A DNA stretch of 25,567 nucleotides from Saprospiraceae bacterium. Its GTDB lineage: Bacteria > Bacteroidota > Bacteroidia > Chitinophagales > Saprospiraceae. The position numbers and the translations under genes are program-made. This document shows, one piece after another, positions 15,595 through 24,050 of the stretch (position 1 is the stretch's first letter; each line of letters starts with the position of its first letter). The notes beneath the pieces were generated by a model that was given only the letters and a program-made list of their open reading frames with translations, was not told the DNA's origin and did not search any database. The stretch is from contig JADKCC010000020.1 in NCBI GenBank assembly GCA_016714785.1, forward strand, positions 1-25,567. The letters are read 5' to 3'.

Positions 15595-16497
15595 TTATTT
15601 ACCACCGAAATTGTAATCACTGTAAATTACTTTCGGGAAAATGTTGATGAAAGTTTTACTACTCATATTTAGTGAATTACCTATAATATTAATATTTGTG
15701 TTTGAAATTATGAATCTGTCATGTTTCGCTTTTTTGGTAAATTCAACTTCAATTGAACAATCTCTATTATAAGTATTGTGATTCTTTACGTGACTATCAA
15801 AAAGCGCGGTTCTCTTTTCAAATTCATTAAGCGGAAATTTATCTATAAGGTCAGCATTAATTTTTAACTGAACTTTCCCTAATTCATTCTTTTTTACGCG
15901 GGCAATAAACTCAGTATTTTTACTGCAGGTTTCAATGACAGATGAATTGTCCAAAAAATAGGGGTCAAATATCTCAAGTGCATTATAATTAAACTTATTT
16001 AGTTCACTGAAAAGAGCAGATTTTGTATCACTTAAACTTTTTAATGTTACCGAGCGGTAGTGCATTGGAACTTTCATCCTTTTCAACGAAAAACAATTGA
16101 TACCAAAGCCAGTCTCAATTTTCTTACATATTTCTTCGCTTACGTCATCTAATAGTAAAAAGCAAGGAAGTTGATGCGGATCCACATTATGGTCCTGATT
16201 TCGAAGTTTTTGATATAAATCGGGAGTTCCCGATACTTTATTATTTTGATATGTTGATAGGAATTTGCTAATATTTTTTTCATCTTCCTCCAACCTACTA
16301 TTAGCTTTTAACCTTAAAAGTTCTTCTTCTGATATGTCGATATGTAAAATAGTCTTGTTGCCTCTTATAATATCTTTAAAAAACAAAAAACTCTCAATAT
16401 CAGTTTGCTTATCCGATTCAAAATCACTAACTGTATACGAATTATAATGGTAAAATATTTTTTCAATAAAAGCTTTTGATGCCAATACAGTTACCAT
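15595..16497 (-). CDS. PLD-like partner protein of ATPase module B
   Basis: A 300-residue protein starting 5 bp after the ATPase B stop. Its C-terminal half has IFDPYFLDN (about 177-185) and then KHDRFIISN followed by NIIGNSLN. Spaced as H-x-R-x4-N-x6-G-x-S-x-N, this tracks the phospholipase D HKD motif with Lys to Arg and Asp to Asn changes. The neighbour at 18164 has the same two landmarks (ISDPYIFDE, then RDRNIFTN with TIG), and the same 5-bp spacing to its ATPase. So the two are homologous in their C-terminal halves but diverged in the N-terminal halves. A nuclease or lipid-active effector held by the ATPase, or a catalytically dead PLD-like binder, are both possible. The frame is intact although its ATPase is broken. 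Confidence 0.6.
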   Translation of the reverse strand: MVTVLASKAFIEKIFYHYNSYTVSDFESDKQTDIESFLFFKDIIRGNKTILHIDISEEELLRLKANSRLEEDEKNISKFLSTYQNNKVSGTPDLYQKLRNQDHNVDPHQLPCFLLLDDVSEEICKKIETGFGINCFSLKRMKVPMHYRSVTLKSLSDTKSALFSELNKFNYNALEIFDPYFLDNSSVIETCSKNTEFIARVKKNELGKVQLKINADLIDKFPLNEFEKRTALFDSHVKNHNTYNRDCSIEVEFTKKAKHDRFIISNTNINIIGNSLNMSSKTFINIFPKVIYSDYNFGGK

Positions 16498-16502
16498 GGT
16501 TC

Positions 16503-18096
16503 TTAGTTTTTTCTTGATTGAGTCATCTGGTAAAGTAATAAATCCAGATTACCAGCCTCATCAAAAAAACCTTTTCCAAAGTTTTTACTTAAGCTACCAT
16601 CTTCAAGGATATTGATGGGGTAAATCTGATTTTCACCTTCAGGCACTTCTTCCGGTGGGTAGAAATAATAGATTTGTGTGTCTTCAGTACTAATTTCTTT
16701 TTTCGCAGTTAGGTACTGTAGCTTTCTGATAAGGTATTCGCTATGGGTTTCTACGATTAATTGAATATTAAACTTCTGAATAGCCTCCATAAACATATCC
16801 GCCATTTTGCTCTGCAGTGCTGGATGCAGATTTGCTTCAGGTTCCTCAATAATGAATACTGAGTTTTCGAATAAAGCTATTTGCAATATTATTGGGAGCA
16901 ATTGAGTAACGCCATACCCTACCTGATATAGCGATTTTTCTTTGCTTAGTTTGATGGACATCCCATAACCTTCAATAAGATTAAATTGTAAGTCCTCAAT
17001 ATTTGAAATGATTTTAAACTCATCAATAAGCCACTTCTGCAAAAACCCATTGACAGGAAATAAATTGCTTTGTTCTGAATTTATTTTATATTCTTCATTC
17101 TTATATCGGTCAAATTGAATTTGAACTTCGTGTAGTAAAGGATAGTCCTGAAAAGAAAAACAATCTCTTGATTAGCTCTCACCCCTGGTATGTAGTGAAT
17201 GCTATTAAATCTTTGATTAAAAAGACTGAATTCGAAGTCTTCAAATTCAACTTTCTCAATTAGATCTGCTAATTTAATATTTTGAATTGATGGTGGTATT
17301 TTCATAATAATCTGATCATTCAAAAAATCTTTTAATGTGGAGTTATCACTTACAGCGTTAAAATATTTATGTGTTTTGCCGTTATCGTCTGTATACAAAC
17401 TTTCTGACCCCTGTCCGATCGAATTTATACCATCAACTATACTTTTGTAAAATTCAAATATATCGCAGTGGTTTAAAATCCCGCTCCTCAAAGCGATGTC
17501 CTGTTGAATTGCTACAGATGTAATAGATCAAATCTGAAAAAAGTTCATCATCCAATTCTTTTTTCATTTTTTCGTACAGATCATCATTAAAGGATATACT
17601 TTTAGGAGTAATATTCCAGGTTAATTTTCGAGTGTCGTCATCTATGTCAAAGTAGGGTTCAAAATCATATTTATTTTCAAAAATATTACAATTGTTTTTT
17701 TTGTAAATTGATTCAAATAATTTTGAATTTTGATATAATAAGTTCAAGGTATAGTTATTAATCTCGTCATTTGTATCAAGAGAAAAAGAAATATTTTTCT
17801 TTTTTATTATTGCCAGAAAAGTCAATTTCAACCTGCATTATATCATTGCCACTGTCTGTATGTAAGTTTTGACTAAAAGTTCCTAGCTTGAGTTTTGTTT
17901 TGTTAAAGTCTAAGTTAAATAATTTGCTGTCTATCATTGATTCCTTTAATAACATCATTGCTTTTGTCAAACTACTTTTGCCGCTACTGTTTGTTCCTGT
18001 AAGTATAGTGAGGGGAGCAAATTGGAATTCCTGGTATTCTCTGAATACCCTGAAATTTCCTACGCCAAATTTGTTGATGTGTGTCATATATTGCAA
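16503..18096 (-). pseudogene. DUF3696-type AAA ATPase, module B, three frameshifts
   Basis: Four fragments in different frames (18096 to about 17800, 17831-17454, 17491 to about 17150, and from about 17150 to 16503) line up end to end with the intact paralogue at 19039-20619. Landmarks are FGVGNFRVFREY, Walker A TGTNSSGKSS, the YGVTQLLPIILQIAL signature region, Walker B FIIEEPEANLHPALQ, the VETHSEYLIRKLQ switch histidine, and the C-terminal KGFFDEAGNLDLLL of DUF3696. The breaks lie near 17805 (A-rich run), 17475 (TTTTAAA) and 17150 (TTTTTCTTTT), all low-complexity. Each is repairable by one or two bases, so sequencing error is a serious alternative to pseudogenisation. If repaired it would be about 530 aa, the same as its paralogue. 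It probably forms an ABC-type dimer that senses a target and controls its PLD-like partner 5 bp downstream. Confidence 0.8.
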
Positions 18097-18163
18097 TTAT
18101 AGATTATTTAGTTAAATAAGCGATTTGTGAATTTAGTATTTTGCCATTTATGTTGAACTCCTC

Positions 18164-19033
18164 TTATATACTCGCAGTGTTGCTAATTTTTTTCTTAATG
18201 TCATCCAATTGGCTCCTATTGGTTGTATAATTCATGGAAATCTTAACAGGATCATTTTCAACTGCAAAAAAATTCTGGTTAAAATTTGTTTTTTTATTTT
18301 CAAAGGGATGCCCTATTGTAATAGATGTATAATTCGTAAAAATATTCCGATCACGTTCACAGTCTTTTTTGTTTAATGTGACTATTTGAATTGCCAAATT
18401 ATCAATTTTACTTAATTCTTCAAACCCTTTTTTTACTTTGTAGATGTTTTCTGTTCTGGTTAGAATACTTAAGTGGAAAGGAATATCTATACAATTTGCC
18501 TTGATTAGGTTTATAAATTCTCTCACTTTGCCTATTTTGATATCTAATGGTTCGTCAAATATATAAGGGTCACTGATAATCATAGCATTTGCAGGAGGAA
18601 TAAATTGCTTCAGATCGCCAATGCTACCATTGAAAGAATAAACAGAAACAGAGCAATCTTCATAAAAATATTTGAAATCATACTTTTCGTCTTTTACGAT
18701 TACATTGTTTTCTTCTGGAAAATGGTTCTTTAAAAAGTAAAAGCCATTGTAATCCTTCACCCTGTCTATCGACTTTACACTGTTTAATTGTTGTTTTTTT
18801 AGTGATTGAGATATAACCACATCCTTTAGTGAAGCATACTCTTTATTACCAGCAAGTCCCTTTGCATATTTTATAATTTCATTTTTTGATACTGTGGTGT
18901 GTATTTTTAGAGCGGAAAGTAGGTTAAATATCGCTCTTAGATTATTTCCGGAGGTGGAAAAGAAATTTCCCTTTTCTGCATCAAATTGTTTTTCTATAAC
19001 ATCAAAGAACTCAGCATCAATATATACGTTCAT
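18164..19033 (-). CDS. PLD-like partner protein of ATPase module A
   Basis: A 289-residue protein beginning 5 bp after the stop of the intact ATPase A. The N-terminal half (MNVYIDAEFFDVIEKQFDAE, then helical) is unlike that of the partner at 15595. The C-terminal half shares ISDPYIFDE (about 154-162) and RDRNIFTN with TIGHPF, the positions of a degenerate HKD motif in which the histidine is Arg. On this evidence catalysis by a classical PLD mechanism is doubtful, and it may act as an adaptor or specificity subunit. It is conserved next to a DUF3696 ATPase in both modules of this operon, so a functional pair is likely. No signal peptide or membrane helix is seen. Family not recognised by name. 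Confidence 0.6.
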   Translation of the reverse strand: MNVYIDAEFFDVIEKQFDAEKGNFFSTSGNNLRAIFNLLSALKIHTTVSKNEIIKYAKGLAGNKEYASLKDVVISQSLKKQQLNSVKSIDRVKDYNGFYFLKNHFPEENNVIVKDEKYDFKYFYEDCSVSVYSFNGSIGDLKQFIPPANAMIISDPYIFDEPLDIKIGKVREFINLIKANCIDIPFHLSILTRTENIYKVKKGFEELSKIDNLAIQIVTLNKKDCERDRNIFTNYTSITIGHPFENKKTNFNQNFFAVENDPVKISMNYTTNRSQLDDIKKKISNTASI

Positions 19034-19038
19034 AAAAT

Positions 19039-20619
19039 TTAGTTACTTTGATGGTGCTTTAAAAAAAATAATTCCAACGCAATATTATCTGCCTCATCAA
19101 AAAAACCTTTTCCGAAGTTTTTACTTAAACTTCCATCTTCCTGTATATTAATTGGATAAATCTGATTTTCACCTTCAGGTACATCATTAGGCGGGTAGAA
19201 GTAATAGATTTGCGTCTCTTCAGGGCTTATTTCTTTTTTTGCAGTTAGGTATTGCAGTTTACGAATGAGGTACTCACTATGGGTTTCTACAATGATTTGA
19301 ATTTCAAATTCCTTAATAGCATCCATAAACATATCGGCCAATTTGCTCTGTAGTGCTGGATGCAGGTTTGCTTCTGGCTCTTCAATGATGAATATAGCTT
19401 TGTCCTTTAATGCCAGCTGTAAAATAATTGGCAATAACTTGGTTACTCCATAGCCAACCTGATAAAGCGAGAGGTCATCGCCTAGTTGGATGGTGATACC
19501 ATATCCTTCTATCAAATTAAATTTCAAATCTTCAATTTTCGTAATTATTTTAAATTCATCAACTAACCACTTCTTTAGAAAGGGAATTATCTTGAAAGAA
19601 CCTTTTTGTGAAGGTACATACCACTCGATTCTACCTTCCTCAGATTTCATTTTTTTAAACAAAGCAATAAATTCTGGATAATCTTTGAGAGTATAAACTA
19701 TTTCCTGATTTATGTTTCCTTTGATGTGATGGATACCTTTCAATTTATCGGTTAATAGTTTGGCATCAAATTCTTGCGGTGAAAATCCAGAGATTAAATC
19801 GCTGATTTTAATATTGTATAACTCACCACCCAAAATACTTTCCCATTTCGGGTCTATAAATTCATTAAGCTCCATTTCTTCGCCTCTCTGCGCAGAATCT
19901 ATATAATCATCAGAATTTCGAAATTCGATATAGATATTTGAATCACCAATAGATGTAAGACTCTCTATAATATTCTTATAAAATGAAAAAACATTAATTT
20001 CATAAAGGCTACTTTCATAATAAAATACATCCTCCTGGAATTTCTTTATTATTTCCGATTTCAATTTCGTAAATTTTTTCATACCAATAATAGTTGAAAT
20101 GGTTTCAAAATATTCGGTAAATTCAATACTATTTAAAACAATTTCCCATGTAACTTGTTTTTCATTCTGTTTCCGTTTTTTTGCATTTTTCCAATCGTTT
20201 TGCCATCCAAATACCTTCGAATCATTTTTTGAATACTTTATTCTTGTAAGAGTTGATTCATAATAATCCAAATCCCAAACGTAGGTATTATTTCCATAAT
20301 TAATCCGACCTCCCAAGCTGTCATTTATTCTATGTGTAAAGTCAGGTGTCTCAATTTTGAATTTCATTGTATCAGCCACTCCACAATTACTTAAATTTTG
20401 TGTGAATGAACCAAGTTTGATTTCTGAATCATCAAAGTCTAACTGAGCTAGTTCATTTTTAATCATTGATTCCTTCAATAACATCAACGCTTTTGTTAAA
20501 CTACTTTTTCCACTACTATTTGCACCAGTGAGGATAGTAATGGGAGCCAGCTCAAAATTTGTCATTTCCTTAAATACCCTGAAATTTTCGACCCCAAAAC
20601 TTTTTATATGTGTTTTCAT
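19039..20619 (-). CDS. DUF3696-type AAA ATPase, module A
   Basis: A 526-residue intact ATPase of the RecF/OLD-like ABC class. Walker A is GANSSGKSS at residues 32-40, an ABC-signature region with YGVTKLLPIIL lies shortly before Walker B FIIEEPEANLHP (about 410-421), and the switch histidine is His447 in VETHSEYLIRKLQ. The C-terminus GKGFFDEADNIAL (about 503-515) is the DUF3696 signature. The middle (about 90-380) is a lineage-specific insert that may form the coiled or sensor arm. Such ATPases act as DNA- or phage-responsive regulators of an attached effector in several two-gene defence systems. Here the effector candidate is the PLD-like gene 5 bp downstream. It is a close paralogue of the broken ATPase at 16503-18096, so the module was duplicated in tandem. 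The start MKTHIKSFGVENFRVF aligns with the paralogue. Confidence 0.9.
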   Translation of the reverse strand: MKTHIKSFGVENFRVFKEMTNFELAPITILTGANSSGKSSLTKALMLLKESMIKNELAQLDFDDSEIKLGSFTQNLSNCGVADTMKFKIETPDFTHRINDSLGGRINYGNNTYVWDLDYYESTLTRIKYSKNDSKVFGWQNDWKNAKKRKQNEKQVTWEIVLNSIEFTEYFETISTIIGMKKFTKLKSEIIKKFQEDVFYYESSLYEINVFSFYKNIIESLTSIGDSNIYIEFRNSDDYIDSAQRGEEMELNEFIDPKWESILGGELYNIKISDLISGFSPQEFDAKLLTDKLKGIHHIKGNINQEIVYTLKDYPEFIALFKKMKSEEGRIEWYVPSQKGSFKIIPFLKKWLVDEFKIITKIEDLKFNLIEGYGITIQLGDDLSLYQVGYGVTKLLPIILQLALKDKAIFIIEEPEANLHPALQSKLADMFMDAIKEFEIQIIVETHSEYLIRKLQYLTAKKEISPEETQIYYFYPPNDVPEGENQIYPINIQEDGSLSKNFGKGFFDEADNIALELFFLKHHQSN

Positions 20620-20684
20620 CTTTTACTTCCTTTTTTCTGTAATTCAAAAATACTTTAAAATAATGATTAATTCCGATAGAATGA

Positions 20685-21626
20685 TTAATTCAAAATATTG
20701 AATTTGTCATAGATTTTCATATTGTCATAAACAGCACGTTGACCATTATTCATCGATGTATAGTATTGCGATTTTTCCAAGATTCGTTTACGTTTATTTT
20801 CAATCAGTTGTTCTTGAGCTTCAAGATCTTTTTCATACTGAGAAGTGGAGGATGTCAGCTTAATGATCAATGGAATAATCTCAAGCAGTATGCCAATAAG
20901 CAATACAATTAGATAAAAGGCTATTTCAAAATTACTTTCTGACAAAATTTCAAACAATTTTTCATGTCTATATACAATCGTATTTGTTCCTAGGGTATTC
21001 ATCATAGACCGGTACTGCGGATGTGAAGGGTCTGAAATGATGTTTTTTGCTGATTCGAAATTAGCAGAAGCCAAATCGCGTTGTGCTTTCAAATCCGTGA
21101 GCTGCTTTTCAATTGATTTTGAAGCATGGTGATACCCTTTCATACGTGTACCGCCTTTTCCAAACATTTCGTTGTGCAACTCCGTACTTTTCGTATTAAC
21201 CAATGCAGATTTTGCCTGCACATCAGATTCCCCTTTTGCCAGCAATTCTGATTTAATTTTATAATCAATATCATCTTGGTATATTATCAAATCAAGCATA
21301 CTTGAGCCTATAAATGCGAAAAGGATTCCTAAAAACGATCTAAAGAAAATGCCCCAACTACTTACTTTTTTGGACATCACAATAGTTCGCTCCACAATCA
21401 AAATGATGGCTGAACAAAATACAGCTACAAAAAGTGAGATTAGGAATGATTTACCCAAAATAATATATGAAGTAATGAATGCAGTTGCAAACCACATCAA
21501 GGTGGGTAATAATGCTGCATAGCCCAATTGAATGATCTTCTTTTGGCTAGTTACATCATATTTAACTAGCACAGCGGGGTTATCGCCAGTAATTCTGTAC
21601 GGAAGTGTGTTAAAGAAATTTGCCAT
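20685..21626 (-). CDS. DUF4407 integral membrane protein
   Basis: A 313-residue protein with four predicted membrane helices: two close together at about 33-75 (YAALLPTLMWFATAFITSYI, then FLISLFVAVFCSAIILIV), one at about 89-112 (FFRSFLGILFAFIGSSMLDL) and one at about 230-255 (IAFYLIVLLIGILLEIIPLI). The ERTIV after the second helix and the long soluble segment between helices three and four (about 115-230, coiled-coil-like, rich in K, E, Q and S) are typical of DUF4407. The family has no established function. The gene is 65 bp from the ATPase downstream and shares a near-identical 23-bp leader with the gene upstream, so the two are probably translated under similar control. It could anchor or sense at the inner membrane for the operon. 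Confidence 0.8.
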   Translation of the reverse strand: MANFFNTLPYRITGDNPAVLVKYDVTSQKKIIQLGYAALLPTLMWFATAFITSYIILGKSFLISLFVAVFCSAIILIVERTIVMSKKVSSWGIFFRSFLGILFAFIGSSMLDLIIYQDDIDYKIKSELLAKGESDVQAKSALVNTKSTELHNEMFGKGGTRMKGYHHASKSIEKQLTDLKAQRDLASANFESAKNIISDPSHPQYRSMMNTLGTNTIVYRHEKLFEILSESNFEIAFYLIVLLIGILLEIIPLIIKLTSSTSQYEKDLEAQEQLIENKRKRILEKSQYYTSMNNGQRAVYDNMKIYDKFNILN

Positions 21627-21649
21627 AGGTTATAAAATTTAAAGGTTAA
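21627..21649 (-). promoter_or_regulatory. Shared 23-bp leader before DUF4407 gene
   Basis: Read on the minus strand this is TTAACCTTTAAATTTTATAA running to the ATG. It is identical at 22 of 23 positions to 22287-22309. No Shine-Dalgarno is present, as is common in Bacteroidota; the AT-rich stretch may serve as the initiation region. Confidence 0.65.
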
Positions 21650-21695
21650 GAATAAAATAGGAGTAATAAAAAATGAATAATGGGTGTGCTAAATA

Positions 21696-22286
21696 CTACA
21701 GGACAGAAAAATCTGAGAAATTCTTCTCTTGAAAGTAATCCTGCATACCCAGGCGATACCCCTTGGTAAATGAATGCACAGCAGGTGCTACCAACCCTTC
21801 GTCATCAACAGCTAGGATTTTTTGCATTCGCATTTCTTCAATATTGCTTTGTAGGAAATTGATGCGTAACTCAAGGCTCTGTTTCATACTTAGGATTGAT
21901 TCCCCAATTTCATTTTTTTGGGTTCTAAGGCCTAACAAATCGATTTCTGCAAGTTGAATCATGCGGTCCGAGGCCAACCTGAAACTAGTGCGAATATCAG
22001 ATAGATAGATTGGCATCATATCATGCACATGACACTCATACCCAGCCATACGACCTTCCTGTTCGTACTTTCGATCCAAAAATTCCTTCACAGGTTTTTC
22101 AGATTTGACTACTGAGGATTGGCTACTCGCTGGCGAAGTATACTCTGCAAATAGATCCTGTGATGGAACAAATTCCTGAGTCGCAGTTGCCATAGGCATC
22201 GCTGTCAATGTTGCAGTGGATGAATCTGCTGTGTTTACATCTGCGTTTGAACGCTTTCCGAAGAATGATTTAAAAAAGTTTGTCAT
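21696..22286 (-). CDS. Coiled-coil hypothetical protein, 196 aa
   Basis: The N-terminus MTNFFKSFFGKRS may be an amphipathic membrane-associating helix; it resembles MANFFNT of the DUF4407 protein. Residues 15-75 are Ser/Thr/Ala-rich and probably disordered. Residues about 90-165 form heptad-like helices (RTSFRLASDRMIQLAEIDLL, IGESILSMKQSLELRINFLQ) likely to be a coiled coil. I do not recognise the family. It lies between the HNH and DUF4407 genes with a leader nearly identical to that of DUF4407. A stoichiometric partner of the DUF4407 membrane protein is a reasonable inference from shared leader and adjacency, but there is no direct evidence of function. Confidence 0.7.
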   Translation of the reverse strand: MTNFFKSFFGKRSNADVNTADSSTATLTAMPMATATQEFVPSQDLFAEYTSPASSQSSVVKSEKPVKEFLDRKYEQEGRMAGYECHVHDMMPIYLSDIRTSFRLASDRMIQLAEIDLLGLRTQKNEIGESILSMKQSLELRINFLQSNIEEMRMQKILAVDDEGLVAPAVHSFTKGYRLGMQDYFQEKNFSDFSVL

Positions 22287-22309
22287 AAGTTATAAAATTT
22301 AAAGGTTAA
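22287..22309 (-). promoter_or_regulatory. Shared 23-bp leader before coiled-coil gene
   Basis: Second copy of the leader at 21627-21649, with one difference. Its upstream end overlaps the stop of the HNH gene by four bases. Confidence 0.65.
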
Positions 22310-22572
22310 TAAGAAAATGTTTTGATTTGATAAAGTGAATGTCCTGCTCTGTGGCAATTGGCACAAAGTGCAACGAGAAGGTCATTCTTATATTTCCAGG
22401 GCAATACTTGCAACCCGGTTTTTGAATTTGCATGATACTGTCTATGATGAATATGTAAGTTTCCTTTTGTACCACACGATCTGCATTTGTTTCCATCACG
22501 CAGAAGAATCTCTTTCCGCTTTGTTCTCCACTGTGGCATTTGGAGTAGTTCGTTATATGTAGGTGTAGTCAT
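22306..22572 (-). CDS. HNH endonuclease-like protein
   Basis: An 88-residue protein with a compact HNH/zinc-ribbon motif. CRSCG (about 32-36) supplies two cysteines, LHIHHRQYH (about 44-52) holds the active-site histidines, and CANCHRAG (about 70-77) supplies the second CxxC plus the terminal histidine. The N-terminal MPQWRTKRKEILLRDGNKC block is typical of HNH proteins related to phage and restriction enzymes. HNH domains cut DNA using a divalent metal. It could be a nuclease effector of the operon or a small free-standing element. It is the first gene of the minus-strand operon, divergent from WYL gene 2, with a perfect TAnnTTTG -7 box upstream. Confidence 0.85.
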   Translation of the reverse strand: MTTPTYNELLQMPQWRTKRKEILLRDGNKCRSCGTKGNLHIHHRQYHANSKTGLQVLPWKYKNDLLVALCANCHRAGHSLYQIKTFSY

Positions 22573-22597
22573 TTATTAATCCTTCGTTTTAACAATG

Positions 22598-22650
22598 CAA
22601 ACATAGTAGTCTATTTTTTATAATGAATTTAATCGCGTAATTTTACTACT
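22598..22650. promoter_or_regulatory. Divergent promoter region with possible WYL operator
   Basis: On the minus strand TATGTTTG (complement of 22598-22605) is a perfect TAnnTTTG -7 box 26 bp before the HNH ATG; a good -33 TTTG is not seen. AGTAGT (22605-22610) and ACTACT (22645-22650) form an inverted repeat across the divergent region, a possible binding site for the WYL regulator encoded at 22664. Confidence 0.5.
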
Positions 22651-22663
22651 CGAATATAATACT

Positions 22664-23650
22664 ATGCCAAAATTGAAAAGCCCAAATACTCGTTTAAACC
22701 TTATTTATAACTTCATATGCGAAGGTTATGAGCCAGGAAAAAAGAAAATTCAACAACATCTCAAAGAAAGTGGCATTCAGGTGAGTGAAAAAACAATTGT
22801 GAATGACCTTAAGAAATTAAAAACACAAGATTTAATATACACGACGGGTGCTGGCAGATCCATTGAATACCTACCAAGAGACAAATTCAAGTCTCTACTA
22901 TTTGACAAGGATATTTTAGATTACGATGATCTTTTCAGTTTGGAAATGGCACTGATAAGTCTGAATCAATTAAAGTTTTTCAATCTTAGCATGGATCTTA
23001 AAAATATCATTTTAAAAATTGAAAAGGAATTAAAGAAAGAACCTAGAACTAAAAAGGAATTTGTCACATTCCAAAATTCCTATCTAAAAATTAATCCACA
23101 ACACTTTCAAACCATTTTTGAAGCTACAAGTCACGAAAAAGTTTTATTTCTAGAATACAAATCTTTTAAGAAAAAACCTACAATAGAGTTTAATTTCCAT
23201 CCGTTTTTTTTAAAGCAATTTAATAATAGATGGTTTGTAATAGGGTATCGCGAAGACACACAACATATTGATCATTTAGGGATAGAACGTATTGAGAAAG
23301 TAAAAATTTTGAATAATGTACAATACAATACAATAAACTATATTTCTCCAGAAAAATATAGCCAACATCTATTTGGGGTAACAAAAGACAATCCCAAGCC
23401 TGAAAAAATAGAACTCCTTTTTAGTACAAATCGAGCACCTTATTTTATATCAAAACCAATGGTCGAAAAAAATTCAATTAAAACAGAAAAAACAGGGCAA
23501 ATAAAAGCATCATTTACTTGTATCATCAATAAGGAATTAATCGCTGAATTATTAAGCTTTGGGTCTGATGTAATTGTTCTAGGTCCAACATCACTCAAAA
23601 CTAGGATTCAAGATGAAATCAATCTATCTATAAGAAATTATAAAAAATGA
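22664..23650 (+). CDS. WYL-domain transcriptional regulator 2
   Basis: A 328-residue regulator. The N-terminal winged-helix region (LNLIYNFICEGYEPGKKKIQ, then VSEKTIVNDLKKLK as recognition helix) covers residues 10-70. The WYL domain is at about 140-230 with LFLEYKSFKKK, then HPFFLKQFNNRWFVIGYR, where WFV replaces WYL, then GIERIEKV. A WCX-like C-terminus (about 245-328) follows. It differs more from the other two WYL proteins here than they do from each other. It is divergent from the operon starting with the HNH gene, so it likely controls that operon, perhaps releasing it on sensing infection-linked nucleic acid. The frame is intact and a 34-bp boundary element lies 81 bp past the stop. 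Confidence 0.88.
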   Translation: MPKLKSPNTRLNLIYNFICEGYEPGKKKIQQHLKESGIQVSEKTIVNDLKKLKTQDLIYTTGAGRSIEYLPRDKFKSLLFDKDILDYDDLFSLEMALISLNQLKFFNLSMDLKNIILKIEKELKKEPRTKKEFVTFQNSYLKINPQHFQTIFEATSHEKVLFLEYKSFKKKPTIEFNFHPFFLKQFNNRWFVIGYREDTQHIDHLGIERIEKVKILNNVQYNTINYISPEKYSQHLFGVTKDNPKPEKIELLFSTNRAPYFISKPMVEKNSIKTEKTGQIKASFTCIINKELIAELLSFGSDVIVLGPTSLKTRIQDEINLSIRNYKK

Positions 23651-23731
23651 GTTTCCTTCTTTTTCTTAGCCAGTCGTTAGGACAGTTTCCCCCTTCCCTG
23701 CTAGCCCGGCTCCAGCTAGGCAAGTGTATTT

Positions 23732-23765
23732 TAAGCAGTGTGGATGGCGCGGTGTCTGTGACCCG
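23732..23765. repeat. 34-bp island-boundary element, right copy
   Basis: Its reverse complement (CGGGTCACAGAC to ACTGCTTA) matches 4544-4577 at 31 of 34 positions. Between the WYL stop and this copy lies a hairpin, CTAGC (23701-23705) with GCTAG (23715-23719), part of the less conserved second block. The flank TGTGACCCGTTCC also resembles 4387-4399. Confidence 0.85.
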
Positions 23766-23769
23766 TTCC

Positions 23770-24050
23770 AATCCTATTAAAATATTAAAAAAATATTTTC
23801 ATCGCTTTACATTGTAAAATGTTTTGTTAGATTTGTGTAAACATACGATACCAAAAACTTCGGTTATCAGCGTGGCATTGGTTGACGCCAGGTATAATTA
23901 AATAACTTAACTCAATTAAATTAATAATGACTCAAGAGGTACTTTGACTCCTGTTGTTTAAACATTTTTAAACTTAATCAAGACTAAGTTAGTTTCTAAT
24001 TGTGAACCCCTTGAACCGGTCTGCGCCCTTTTTGAGCCCATTTTGAGCCC
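23770..24050. other. AT-rich intergenic stretch
   Basis: No gene or RNA recognised. Visible details are an AT-rich start with AATATT repeats, an inverted repeat GTTTAAACATTTTTAAAC near 23957, and a tandem TTTTGAGCCC just before the remnant at 24051. Confidence 0.5.

Noticed and set aside
17888..18115. Plus-strand frame antisense to the ATPase B start
   Set aside because: Shadow of the conserved Walker A-containing gene on the other strand.
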